From Bacillota bacterium (GTDB lineage Bacteria; Bacillota; Clostridia; Christensenellales; Aristaeellaceae), in contig JAEVZE010000094.1 in NCBI GenBank assembly GCA_023392395.1, forward strand, positions 1 to 5,033: 5,033 bases of DNA. Direction: 5' to 3'. The notes under the pieces are model-generated. The model worked only from the letters and a program-made list of their open reading frames with translations, made no database searches and had not been told where the DNA came from. Positions 1-5,033 of the stretch are shown here, one piece after another (positions within the stretch are counted from its first letter, which is position 1; every line of letters starts with the position of its first letter). The translations under genes were made by a program, and so were the position numbers.

Positions 1-655
1 CCAGGATCTGCGCAAGCATTTCCAGATGGCTGTCGTGGGCGATGGCCATCACCTCGTCGCCCGCGGCCAGTTGGGTATCGCCTCGGGGGATCATCAGGTT
101 GGCGTCGCGGATGACGGCCACCAGCACGCACTCCAGCGGCAGGTTCAACTCTCGCAGCTTGACGCCGATGGCGGCGGAGGCCGGGTCCACCTTGCGCTCG
201 ACCAGCGAGAACTGGCCGCGGTGCAGCTTGAGCAGGGTCATCATGTCGCCCATGGACATCTCCTCGGCCACCACGCGGGCCATCAGGTCCGCCTGGTTGA
301 CGCCCAGGTCCACGCCCATCGACGGGTTGAACAGCCAGTTGTTGCGGGGGTTGTTGACGCGGGCCACCACGCGGCGGACATTGAACTCGAACCGGGCCAG
401 TGTGGCGATGACCAGGTTGGTCTCGTCCGCGCCGGTGACGGCGGCCAGCACGTCCATATTGCGAATGCCTGCGGCCTCCAGCACCTTGGGGTCGGTGCCG
501 TTGCCCAGCACGATGGCCTCCTCGGGCAGGTCGCGCTTCAGGGTGGCGAGCCGCGCCTCGCGCTGCTCGATGACGGTCACCTTATGTCCTCTTTCCATAA
601 GAAGCGAAGCCAGATAATCCCCGACCTGGCCCGCGCCCACGATCATGACGTTCAT
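1..655 (-). CDS. TrkA/KtrA-type RCK-domain potassium transport regulator, 3' end cut by window edge
   Basis: This is a cytosolic regulator of the RCK family. In known systems such proteins form rings on the inner face of a K+ channel subunit (TrkH or KtrB) and gate it in response to nucleotides. Translated from the ATG at 655, it stays open for 218 residues to the left edge. Single-RCK proteins are about 215-225 residues, so only a few residues are missing. The N-terminus carries the Rossmann loop G7-A-G-Q-V-G12, followed by an acidic residue (E30) at the end of strand 2, as expected for NAD(H) binding. GNGTDPKVLEAAG (51-63) and TGADETNLVIATLAR (74-88) are typical RCK_N motifs. Residues from about 140 onward form the RCK_C domain, which binds c-di-AMP in some Firmicutes KtrA proteins. 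An AGGAGG site (664-669) lies 8 bases before the start. The gene follows the other RCK gene after 19 bases, so it should be the third cistron of the ATPase operon. The two RCK proteins are clearly divergent. It could equally be called trkA or ktrA, so no symbol is given. Confidence 0.93.
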   Translation of the reverse strand, partial: MNVMIVGAGQVGDYLASLLMERGHKVTVIEQREARLATLKRDLPEEAIVLGNGTDPKVLEAAGIRNMDVLAAVTGADETNLVIATLARFEFNVRRVVARVNNPRNNWLFNPSMGVDLGVNQADLMARVVAEEMSMGDMMTLLKLHRGQFSLVERKVDPASAAIGVKLRELNLPLECVLVAVIRDANLMIPRGDTQLAAGDEVMAIAHDSHLEMLAQIL

Positions 656-674
656 TGTGCGCTCCTCCTTTTGC

Positions 675-1325
675 TCATTCCAGCCCCAGCAGCCGCTTCA
701 GGCGGCTGGTGGACGCGGTGGCGACCGACAGGTAGATCAGGTCGCCCTTTTCGAAGGTGGTGCCCATGGTGGGGATGAAGGTCTTGTTGCCGCGCACGAC
801 GGCCGCCACGATGACCTCGCCCGACACCATCAGTTCCCGCGCTTGGCGGCCGATGAGGAGCGCCGGGACTTCGATCTCCACCAGGTCCACTTCGCCGCTG
901 CCCAGGTTCAGGACGGTGTTGAGCGGCGAATAGTTGATCAGGTCCATGGCTCTGCGGATGCCCCAGGCGGTGGACGACAGCGTCAAAACGCCCAAGCGGC
1001 GGTAGATTTCGGCCTTGTTGCGGTCGTACATGCGGGCGACCACCTTGGGCACGCGGTAGGCTTCCCGGGCCAGCTGCGCGATGACCGCGTTGGATTCGTC
1101 GCTGGAGGTGACCGCGGCCACCGCGTCGGCGCGGTCGATGCGGGCCTTCAGAAGCACGTCCCGGTCAAAGCCGACGCCTTCGATGGTTTTGCCCTTGAAG
1201 GCGGGATTGGGTTTGGAAAAGGCCGCCGGGTTGGAGTCGATGACGTACACCTCATGCCCGGCCCTATCCAGCGCCTGCGCAAGACCCGAGCCGATGCGCC
1301 CGCAGCCCACGATGATGATTTTCAT
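675..1325 (-). CDS. TrkA/KtrA-type RCK-domain potassium transport regulator
   Basis: This is a complete 216-residue RCK protein, the usual length for a single-RCK regulator of a K+ uptake channel. It starts with the Rossmann signature G7-C-G-R-I-G12, with D30 at the end of strand 2, which favours NAD(H). The RCK_N core continues with FDRDVLLKARI (53-63), AVTSSDESNAVIAQLAR (71-87) and VPKVVARMYD (92-101). A C-terminal RCK_C domain spans about 135-216 (EVDLVEIEVP, then FEKGDLIYLSVA). There is no membrane segment, so it acts in the cytoplasm on a partner. The start is fixed by GGGAGG at 1333-1338, 7 bases upstream. It lies 24 bases after the P-type ATPase stop and 19 bases before the second RCK gene, so the three should be co-transcribed. 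It differs widely from that second RCK protein, so this is not a recent duplication; the two may form a hetero-oligomer (inference). The typical GD-[AG]-[TS] motif is changed here to G50-V-G-F-D. The exact partner is unknown. Confidence 0.95.
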   Translation of the reverse strand: MKIIIVGCGRIGSGLAQALDRAGHEVYVIDSNPAAFSKPNPAFKGKTIEGVGFDRDVLLKARIDRADAVAAVTSSDESNAVIAQLAREAYRVPKVVARMYDRNKAEIYRRLGVLTLSSTAWGIRRAMDLINYSPLNTVLNLGSGEVDLVEIEVPALLIGRQARELMVSGEVIVAAVVRGNKTFIPTMGTTFEKGDLIYLSVATASTSRLKRLLGLE

Positions 1326-1349
1326 ATGCGTTCCTCCCTATATTGTTTG

Positions 1350-4136
1350 TCAGGCGCGGCGGGTTAGGCGCATGAGCGCCTTTCGAGCCTCGTCCAGGGC
1401 GAGCACCACCACCGGCACGCAGACCAGGAATGCCCATTCCGCGACGCCCAGCGGCGCGGTGCCAAACACGCCCTGCAGCGGCGGCAGGTACATGAGAAGG
1501 CTCACCAGCACGATTTCGAGGGCCACGCCGACCAGGATCAGCTTGTTGGAGGTGAACCCGGCGGTGAACGCCGACAGCTTGTCGGTGCGGCAAGCGAACA
1601 CCACGCCAATCTGTGCGAACACGATCGCGGCCAGCGTCATGGTGGTGGCCATCGCGTAGCCGGTACCGGCGTTGGCCAGCGGCACGCCCGGCCAGCCCAG
1701 GCGGTTGTTCAGGAAGTAGTAGGCCAGCATGGCGATGGCGGATTCGATGATGCCGTACCACAGGAAGGCCTTGACCATCACCCGGCGGTTCAGAAGCGGC
1801 TCCTTCTGGGAGCGGGGCGGCAGGTCCATGACGCCCTTCTCCGGCAGGTCCGCGCCCAGCGCGATGGCCGGCAACATGTCGGTGCCCAGGTCGATGCACA
1901 GAATCTGCATGATGGTCAGCGGCAGCGGGATCGCGCCGCGGGAGAACAGGTAGGCGATGAACGGCACCGCCTCGGGCATGTTGGAGTTGAAGATGTACAC
2001 CACGAACTTTCGGATATTGCGGTAGACCGCGCGGCCTTCCTCCACGGCGTTGACGATGGAGGCGAAGTTGTCATCGGTCAGGATCATGTCCGCGGCTTCC
2101 TTGGCCACGTCGGTGCCGGAGATGCCCATCGCCACGCCGATGTCGGCCTTCTTGAGCGCGGGCGAGTCGTTCACGCCGTCGCCGGTGACCGCGACCACGT
2201 GGCCCAGCGCCTGCAGCGCGCTGACCACCTGCAGCTTCTGTTCGGGCGCGACGCGCGCGAAGATCACCTCGCCCTTCAGCGCTTCCTCAAGCTCCGCCTC
2301 GCTCATCTTGGACAGCTCAATGCCGGTCACGATGCGGGGGCGCTCCCCTTCGACGATGCCGATGCGCCGCGCGATGCTCTCGGCGGTCAGGCCGTAGTCG
2401 CCGGTGATCATGATGATGCGGATGCCCGCCCTATGGCAGCGCTTGACGGCGTCGGCCACTTCGGGGCGAGGCGGGTCGGCCATGGCGACCAGGCCCAGGA
2501 AGGTCATCTCGGTCTCAATGAGCTCCGGCGTGTAGCCGGTCAGGCTGACGGTCAGCTTGTCCCGGTCCAGCTTGCGCTCGGCCACGGCCAGCACGCGCAG
2601 ACCCTTGGAGGCGTACTGGTCGTTGGCCTCCATGATCCGGTTTGCGGTGTCCGGGTCCATGGGCTGATCTTTTCCCTCCACGCGGATGCGGGAGCACAGC
2701 TCGATGACCTCGCGGGGCGCGCCTTTGATGAAAGCCACCTGCGCTCCGCCCTCCTGATGGATGGTGGACATGCGCTTGCGGCTCGAATCAAACGGCAGCT
2801 CGCGCAGGCGGGGCAGCGACATTTTTTCCTTTTCCAGGTCGATGCCGCCCTTTTGCGCCACGACCAGAAGCGAAGCCTCGGTCGGGTCGCCCAGCACGGT
2901 GTAGCGGGGCGAATCCTCGCCCGGCGGCACCAGCCGCGCGTCGGTGCACAGCGCGGCCACAGACAGGACCCTACGGGCCGCTGGATCGATGGCGGCGTCC
3001 TTACCGTCCGCCAGGAACTTGCCGTCCGGCGCGTAGCCGACGCCGGTGACGGAGAGCTTCCGCCCGGGCAGCCACAGATCGCTGACGGTCATCTCGTTCT
3101 GGGTCAGGGTGCCGGTCTTGTCGGTGCAGATGACGGTGGTGCAGCCCAGCGTCTCTACGCTGGACAGCTTCTTGATCAGCGAGCCGCGCTTGGCCATGCG
3201 CTGAACGCCCATCGCCAGGGACAGCGTCACCGTGGGCAGCAGGCCCTCCGGCACGAACGCCACAATCATACCCAGCGCGAAGATGAAGCTCTCCGCCAGG
3301 TCCGCGCCGGCCAGCGAGATCGCCAGCACGAACAGCACCACGCCGATGGACACCGCCATCACCGACACGATGCGGGTGATGTTGTTCATTTCCTTCTGCA
3401 GCGGGCTGGGCGCTTCGACCAGCGACTGGGTGAGCCCGGCGATCTTGCCGAATTCGGTGGCCATGCCGGTGGCGTAGACCACGGCCCGGCCGGTACCCGC
3501 GGAAACGGTGGTACCCGCGAACACCAGGTTGGGCATCTCGGCGCGGGACAGGTCCTCCCGCAGTACGATGTCATGGGCCTTGTGGACCGGGTTGGATTCG
3601 CCTGTCAGCGTGGACTGGTTGACCTTCAGATCGTTGTCCTCTACCAGGCGGCAGTCGGCGGAGATGCGGTCGCCCTCGGCCAGGAGCAGCACGTCGCCGG
3701 GCACGAGCTCCTCGGCCAGAACGCGGGCTTCCTCGCCATTGCGGACCACTCGGGCGTAGGCGGGCAGCAGCTTTTTGAGGGCGTCCGTCGCCTTCTCGGC
3801 GCGGAACTCCTGAAAGAAGCTGAAGCAGCCGTTGATGATGTTGACCAGGATGATCGCCACACCCAGCTGCGGCATCTGCGCCACGAAGCCCACAATGGCG
3901 CCTACCCACAGGAGGATCGCCATCAGGTGGGTGAAGTTGGACAGGAAGCGCACGATCAGCGGCTTGCCCTTTTTTTCTTCCAGCGTGTTGCTGCCGTACT
4001 TGAGGAGGCGGCTCTGGGCCTCCTCCCGGCTGATGCCGCCGCCGCTCGTCTCAAGCGTTTGATAGACTTCCTTTTCCGGCAGGCGCTGCAGCACGAATTC
4101 GGCGCCGGGTTCGGCGGTTTTTGGTTGCGTGCTCAT
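1350..4136 (-). CDS. P-type cation-transporting ATPase, Na,K-ATPase-like (P2 group)
   Basis: This is a full-length 928-residue membrane pump that drives cation transport by forming an aspartyl-phosphate. Domains in order: cation ATPase N-terminal domain (about 15-65), TM1-2 (70-107), actuator with TGES at 178-181, TM3-4 (255-306), P and N domains, and TM5-10 (709-916). The phosphorylated residue is D339 in DKTGT. Other catalytic motifs are KGAP (471-474), DPPR (554-557), MITGD (576-580) and TGDGVND (651-657). Ion-site residues resemble Na,K-ATPase: PEGLL (296-300), Y714, SNMPE (718-722), CIDLGTDM (747-754), Q842 in TM8 and E874 in TM9. The TM2 segment IINGCFSFFQE and the C-terminal DEARK helix also match that subfamily rather than SERCA. 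The animal TM8 aspartate (pig D926) is V845, and the C-terminal YY is absent. Na+ and/or K+ transport is inferred; Ca2+ or another cation cannot be excluded. The start is supported by AAGGAA (4144-4149), 7 bases upstream. It is the first gene of the operon with two RCK regulators, behind its own promoter. Confidence 0.96.
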   Translation of the reverse strand: MSTQPKTAEPGAEFVLQRLPEKEVYQTLETSGGGISREEAQSRLLKYGSNTLEEKKGKPLIVRFLSNFTHLMAILLWVGAIVGFVAQMPQLGVAIILVNIINGCFSFFQEFRAEKATDALKKLLPAYARVVRNGEEARVLAEELVPGDVLLLAEGDRISADCRLVEDNDLKVNQSTLTGESNPVHKAHDIVLREDLSRAEMPNLVFAGTTVSAGTGRAVVYATGMATEFGKIAGLTQSLVEAPSPLQKEMNNITRIVSVMAVSIGVVLFVLAISLAGADLAESFIFALGMIVAFVPEGLLPTVTLSLAMGVQRMAKRGSLIKKLSSVETLGCTTVICTDKTGTLTQNEMTVSDLWLPGRKLSVTGVGYAPDGKFLADGKDAAIDPAARRVLSVAALCTDARLVPPGEDSPRYTVLGDPTEASLLVVAQKGGIDLEKEKMSLPRLRELPFDSSRKRMSTIHQEGGAQVAFIKGAPREVIELCSRIRVEGKDQPMDPDTANRIMEANDQYASKGLRVLAVAERKLDRDKLTVSLTGYTPELIETEMTFLGLVAMADPPRPEVADAVKRCHRAGIRIIMITGDYGLTAESIARRIGIVEGERPRIVTGIELSKMSEAELEEALKGEVIFARVAPEQKLQVVSALQALGHVVAVTGDGVNDSPALKKADIGVAMGISGTDVAKEAADMILTDDNFASIVNAVEEGRAVYRNIRKFVVYIFNSNMPEAVPFIAYLFSRGAIPLPLTIMQILCIDLGTDMLPAIALGADLPEKGVMDLPPRSQKEPLLNRRVMVKAFLWYGIIESAIAMLAYYFLNNRLGWPGVPLANAGTGYAMATTMTLAAIVFAQIGVVFACRTDKLSAFTAGFTSNKLILVGVALEIVLVSLLMYLPPLQGVFGTAPLGVAEWAFLVCVPVVVLALDEARKALMRLTRRA

Positions 4137-4260
4137 AGGATTGTTCCTTCATCTTCTCTCTTTGTGTGGTAAACCTGGAAGCGCAGGGGTTTGAAGCGTC
4201 CATAACCAGTATGTGCGCTTGCTGGGACAAACGATGCGCGCGTGCCCCGTCTCGGCGCAT
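4137..4260 (-). promoter_or_regulatory. 5' leader of the ATPase operon, possibly structured
   Basis: If transcription starts about 6-7 bases after the TATAAT box, the ATPase mRNA has an untranslated leader of about 124 nt. Its 5' end can form two 6-bp stems in pseudoknot order: AUGCGC (4260-4255) with GCGCAU (4239-4234), and GGGGCA (4248-4243) with UGUCCC (4229-4224, one G-U pair). Nearer the gene, AAACC and GGUUU can pair around a 12-nt loop, and an AAGGAA ribosome binding site sits at 4144-4149. The leader matches no riboswitch class that I can recognise by eye (not obviously ydaO, M-box or yybP-ykoY). An RNA-level cation or nucleotide sensor would fit the downstream genes, but that is inference from context only. 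Confidence 0.4.
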
Positions 4261-4265
4261 ATGGG

Positions 4266-4293
4266 ATTATAGCGCTTTTTTGTGAAATTGCAA
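4266..4293 (-). promoter_or_regulatory. Sigma-A/sigma-70-type promoter of the ATPase-RCK operon
   Basis: Read on the minus strand, a perfect TATAAT -10 box occupies 4271-4266. A TTGCAA -35 box (4293-4288) lies 16 bases upstream, matching 4 of 6 TTGACA positions. The surrounding sequence is clearly AT-richer than the flanking genes. Transcription should begin near A4260 and run left into the P-type ATPase and the two RCK genes. It lies 84 bases past the stop of the upstream hypothetical gene, so the ATPase operon has its own promoter even if some read-through occurs. Confidence 0.72.
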
Positions 4294-4310
4294 TACAAAA
4301 ACCGCAATAC
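4290..4310 (-). repeat. Direct repeat GTATTGC over the -35 region
   Basis: Two copies of GTATTGC (minus strand, at 4310-4304 and 4296-4290) start 14 bases apart and flank a GGTTTTT spacer. The second copy overlaps the -35 box and the 8-base palindrome ATTGCAAT (4287-4294). Their position would suit a regulator site just upstream of or over the -35 element. With only 7 bases per copy, in AT-rich DNA, chance is a real alternative. Confidence 0.3.
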
Positions 4311-4320
4311 GTCCACAATT

Positions 4321-4339
4321 AACAACCTGTGCGGCTGTT
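4321..4339 (-). terminator. Weak terminator-like hairpin after the hypothetical gene
   Basis: The minus-strand transcript can pair AACAGCC with GGUUGUU around a 5-nt GCACA loop: 7 bp including one G-U pair. It begins 39 bases after the stop of the upstream hypothetical gene and is followed by AAUUGUGG rather than a clean U-run. It may end the upstream transcript in part. The poor U-tract makes it a weak intrinsic terminator at best. Confidence 0.3.
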
Positions 4340-4378
4340 GGAAGTTGTCTTATGCGTTGCGGAGCTTCGGGGGACGGT

Positions 4379-4918
4379 TCAGGAAGTCACGGAAAGCTTT
4401 TGTTCCGGAGCGGCGGGCCGGATTTCGCCCAGACGCGTGTACAGGGCGACGGTCGAAGCCGGGTCTTCCGTCCGCCGGGAGACGGACTGCGCGGGCGTGG
4501 ACTGCGCGACTTTGCCGCCGTCCGGGCTTTGGCTGGAGGCTTCCGAAGCCGCCGGACCGGCGTCGGCGATGCGCGGGGCGTCCGTTTCCTTCGCTTGAAC
4601 CGGCGTATCCTCTTCCGCCTGCCGCGTCTTCTCCTGCTGGCGGGCCTCAGACCGGGCGTCCTCAATGGCCTGCCGCCGCTCAAGGTCTTCCTGCTGCCGG
4701 GCCTCGGTTTGCGCCCGTTCCAGCGCCTCCCGGGCGGCCTGGTTCTGCTGGCTGGCGGTGCGCATGGAACCGGCGGCATAGCCCGCGGCGCGGCCCATGC
4801 CTCCTTCGTCGCCCTTTGCCTTGGCCTGGCGGTAGACACCCATGGAGACACCGGCCTGCGCGGCGCTCGAAGCCGCGCCCAACATGGCACGTGAGACGTC
4901 CGAGGTGATCAGGTTCAA
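4379..4918 (-). CDS. Hypothetical protein with Ala/Gly-rich N-terminus and Q/E/R-rich coiled coil
   Basis: I do not recognise the family of this 179-residue protein. Residues 1-53 are rich in Ala, Gly and Met with few charges (for example MLGAASSAAQAGVSMGVY) but contain no convincing signal peptide or long membrane helix. Residues 55-103 are dominated by Gln, Glu, Arg and Ala and should form a long, possibly coiled-coil helix. The pentamer ARQQE recurs at 73-77 and 92-96. From about 104 to the end the protein is rich in Pro, Ser, Thr and Ala and probably disordered. The start is TTG: AAAGGA (4928-4933) is 9 bases upstream, an in-frame stop lies three codons before it, and the first in-frame ATG (codon 12) has no ribosome binding site. 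The TTG overlaps the putative stop of the upstream gene. The layout (small helical segment, coiled coil, disordered tail) resembles accessory proteins of phages or conjugative elements, but nothing here proves such an origin. It ends 242 bases before the ATPase start and is probably a separate transcription unit. Confidence 0.62.
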   Translation of the reverse strand: MNLITSDVSRAMLGAASSAAQAGVSMGVYRQAKAKGDEGGMGRAAGYAAGSMRTASQQNQAAREALERAQTEARQQEDLERRQAIEDARSEARQQEKTRQAEEDTPVQAKETDAPRIADAGPAASEASSQSPDGGKVAQSTPAQSVSRRTEDPASTVALYTRLGEIRPAAPEQKLSVTS

Positions 4919-5033
4919 GGGGGCTCATCCTTTCCCGGCGTCGCGCTTCTTTTTGAACTTTCCTCTTTGGTATTGAAATGCGGGTCCTCCGGGATTTTTA
5001 CCCGGATTCGTCTATCGTCACGCGGTATAGGTC
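4915..5033 (-). CDS. C-terminal end of an unidentified upstream gene (partial)
   Basis: On the minus strand one frame stays open from the right edge for 38 codons and stops with TGA at 4917-4915. The residues run from PIPRDDRRIRVKIPEDP to a charged, flexible-looking tail ending SATPGKDEPP. Its stop overlaps the TTG start of the next gene by 4 bases (TTGA), the layout expected of translationally coupled genes. Support is modest: a run this short can be open by chance, and its codons are less GC-biased at third positions than those of the other genes. A rival reading in another frame (DLYRVTIDESG, stop TAA at 5000-4998) has more typical codons. If that one is correct, the gene ends there and leaves a 79-base gap. 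Function is not determinable from this fragment. Confidence 0.4.
   Translation of the reverse strand, partial: PIPRDDRRIRVKIPEDPHFNTKEESSKRSATPGKDEPP
4919..4933 (-). promoter_or_regulatory. Ribosome binding site that selects the TTG start
   Basis: AAAGGA at 4933-4928 lies 9 bases before the TTG at 4918 and is the only Shine-Dalgarno-like sequence near that reading frame. It also touches an out-of-frame ATG at 4928-4926, which is too close to be served by this site. It therefore supports TTG initiation of the 179-residue protein. Confidence 0.55.
4988..5006 (-). other. Perfect 6-bp inverted repeat with A-rich loop
   Basis: TCCGGG and CCCGGA flank the 7-base loop TAAAAAT (minus strand). No U-run follows on either strand, so it is not a normal intrinsic terminator. 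It sits inside the preferred reading of the upstream partial gene and contains the TAA stop of the alternative reading. Its role is unknown. Confidence 0.3.

Noticed and set aside
26..1367. Plus-strand open frames opposite the two RCK genes
   Set aside because: Low-complexity His/Gln/Asp-rich or Ser/Arg-rich composition, and both minus-strand frames encode clear RCK proteins.
2199..4172. Very long plus-strand open frame (657 codons) opposite the ATPase gene
   Set aside because: Its product is dominated by His, Gln, Asp, Gly and Ala with no domain or membrane pattern, as expected for an antisense shadow of a GC-rich gene. The minus strand encodes a complete, motif-perfect P-type ATPase here.
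4051..4260. 69-codon minus-strand frame beginning exactly at the predicted transcription start (leaderless ORF), with an internal ATG at 4152
   Set aside because: The composition is Arg/Ala-rich and it runs out of frame into the ATPase coding sequence. The internal ATG has no properly spaced Shine-Dalgarno site.
4137..4260. Known K+ or metal riboswitch (ydaO, M-box, yybP-ykoY) in the ATPase leader
   Set aside because: The leader is short for ydaO and M-box, and I could not find their characteristic core sequences by eye. A covariance-model search would be needed to claim any class.
4133..4318. 61-codon minus-strand frame (TTG start) whose TGA overlaps the ATPase ATG as ATGA
   Set aside because: Its start lies upstream of the mapped -35/-10 boxes, it has no ribosome binding site, and its sequence spans the promoter. 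ATGA follows simply from an ATGAGC start. Chance openness is more likely than a leader peptide.
4282..4908. Plus-strand open frames of 208 and 180 codons opposite the hypothetical gene
   Set aside because: Pro/Arg- and Leu/Gly-rich shadow composition with no ribosome binding site. The minus-strand frame has a plausible start and coiled-coil composition instead.
4680..4928. 82-codon minus-strand ATG frame overlapping the hypothetical gene
   Set aside because: The AAAGGA site runs into its ATG with no spacer, and the product becomes Gly/Arg/Pro/His-rich low complexity, typical of a shifted frame.

Overview
The window looks like part of a GC-rich bacterial chromosome. Strong AGGAGG-type ribosome binding sites, a TTG start, tight gene spacing and single-RCK TrkA/KtrA-type proteins suggest a high-GC Firmicute (Clostridia-like) lineage. 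That placement is an inference from style and gene families, not a marker-based assignment. Every gene I can support lies on the minus strand, so transcription runs from right to left.

Layout in transcription order (right to left): (1) 5033-4915, the probable C-terminal end of an unidentified gene whose stop would overlap the next start in a TTGA junction. (2) 4918-4379, a 179-residue unrecognised protein with a TTG start, an Ala/Gly-rich N-terminal part, a Gln/Glu/Arg-rich coiled-coil segment and a disordered tail. (3) 4378-4137, a 242-base AT-richer intergenic region holding a weak terminator-like hairpin, a clear sigma-A-type promoter (perfect TATAAT) and a leader of about 124 nt that can fold into competing or pseudoknotted stems. 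(4) 4136-1350, a full-length 928-residue P-type ATPase of the P2 group. (5) 1325-675, a complete TrkA/KtrA-type RCK protein. (6) 655 to the left edge, a second, different RCK protein lacking only its last few residues.

The ATPase and the two RCK genes form an obvious operon (gaps of 24 and 19 bases, good Shine-Dalgarno sites). The most interesting point is the ATPase type. Its cation-binding helices read like animal Na,K-/H,K-ATPase alpha subunits (PEGLL in TM4, SNMPE in TM5, CIDLGTDM in TM6, a TM8 glutamine, a TM9 glutamate, a DEARK C-terminal helix) rather than like SERCA-type bacterial Ca2+ pumps. Coupled to two RCK proteins, which in known systems gate K+ uptake channels, this looks like a monovalent-cation (Na+/K+) homeostasis operon. 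No membrane partner for the RCK proteins is visible, so it is either beyond the left edge or encoded elsewhere. No mobile element, CRISPR array, tRNA or rRNA was seen.
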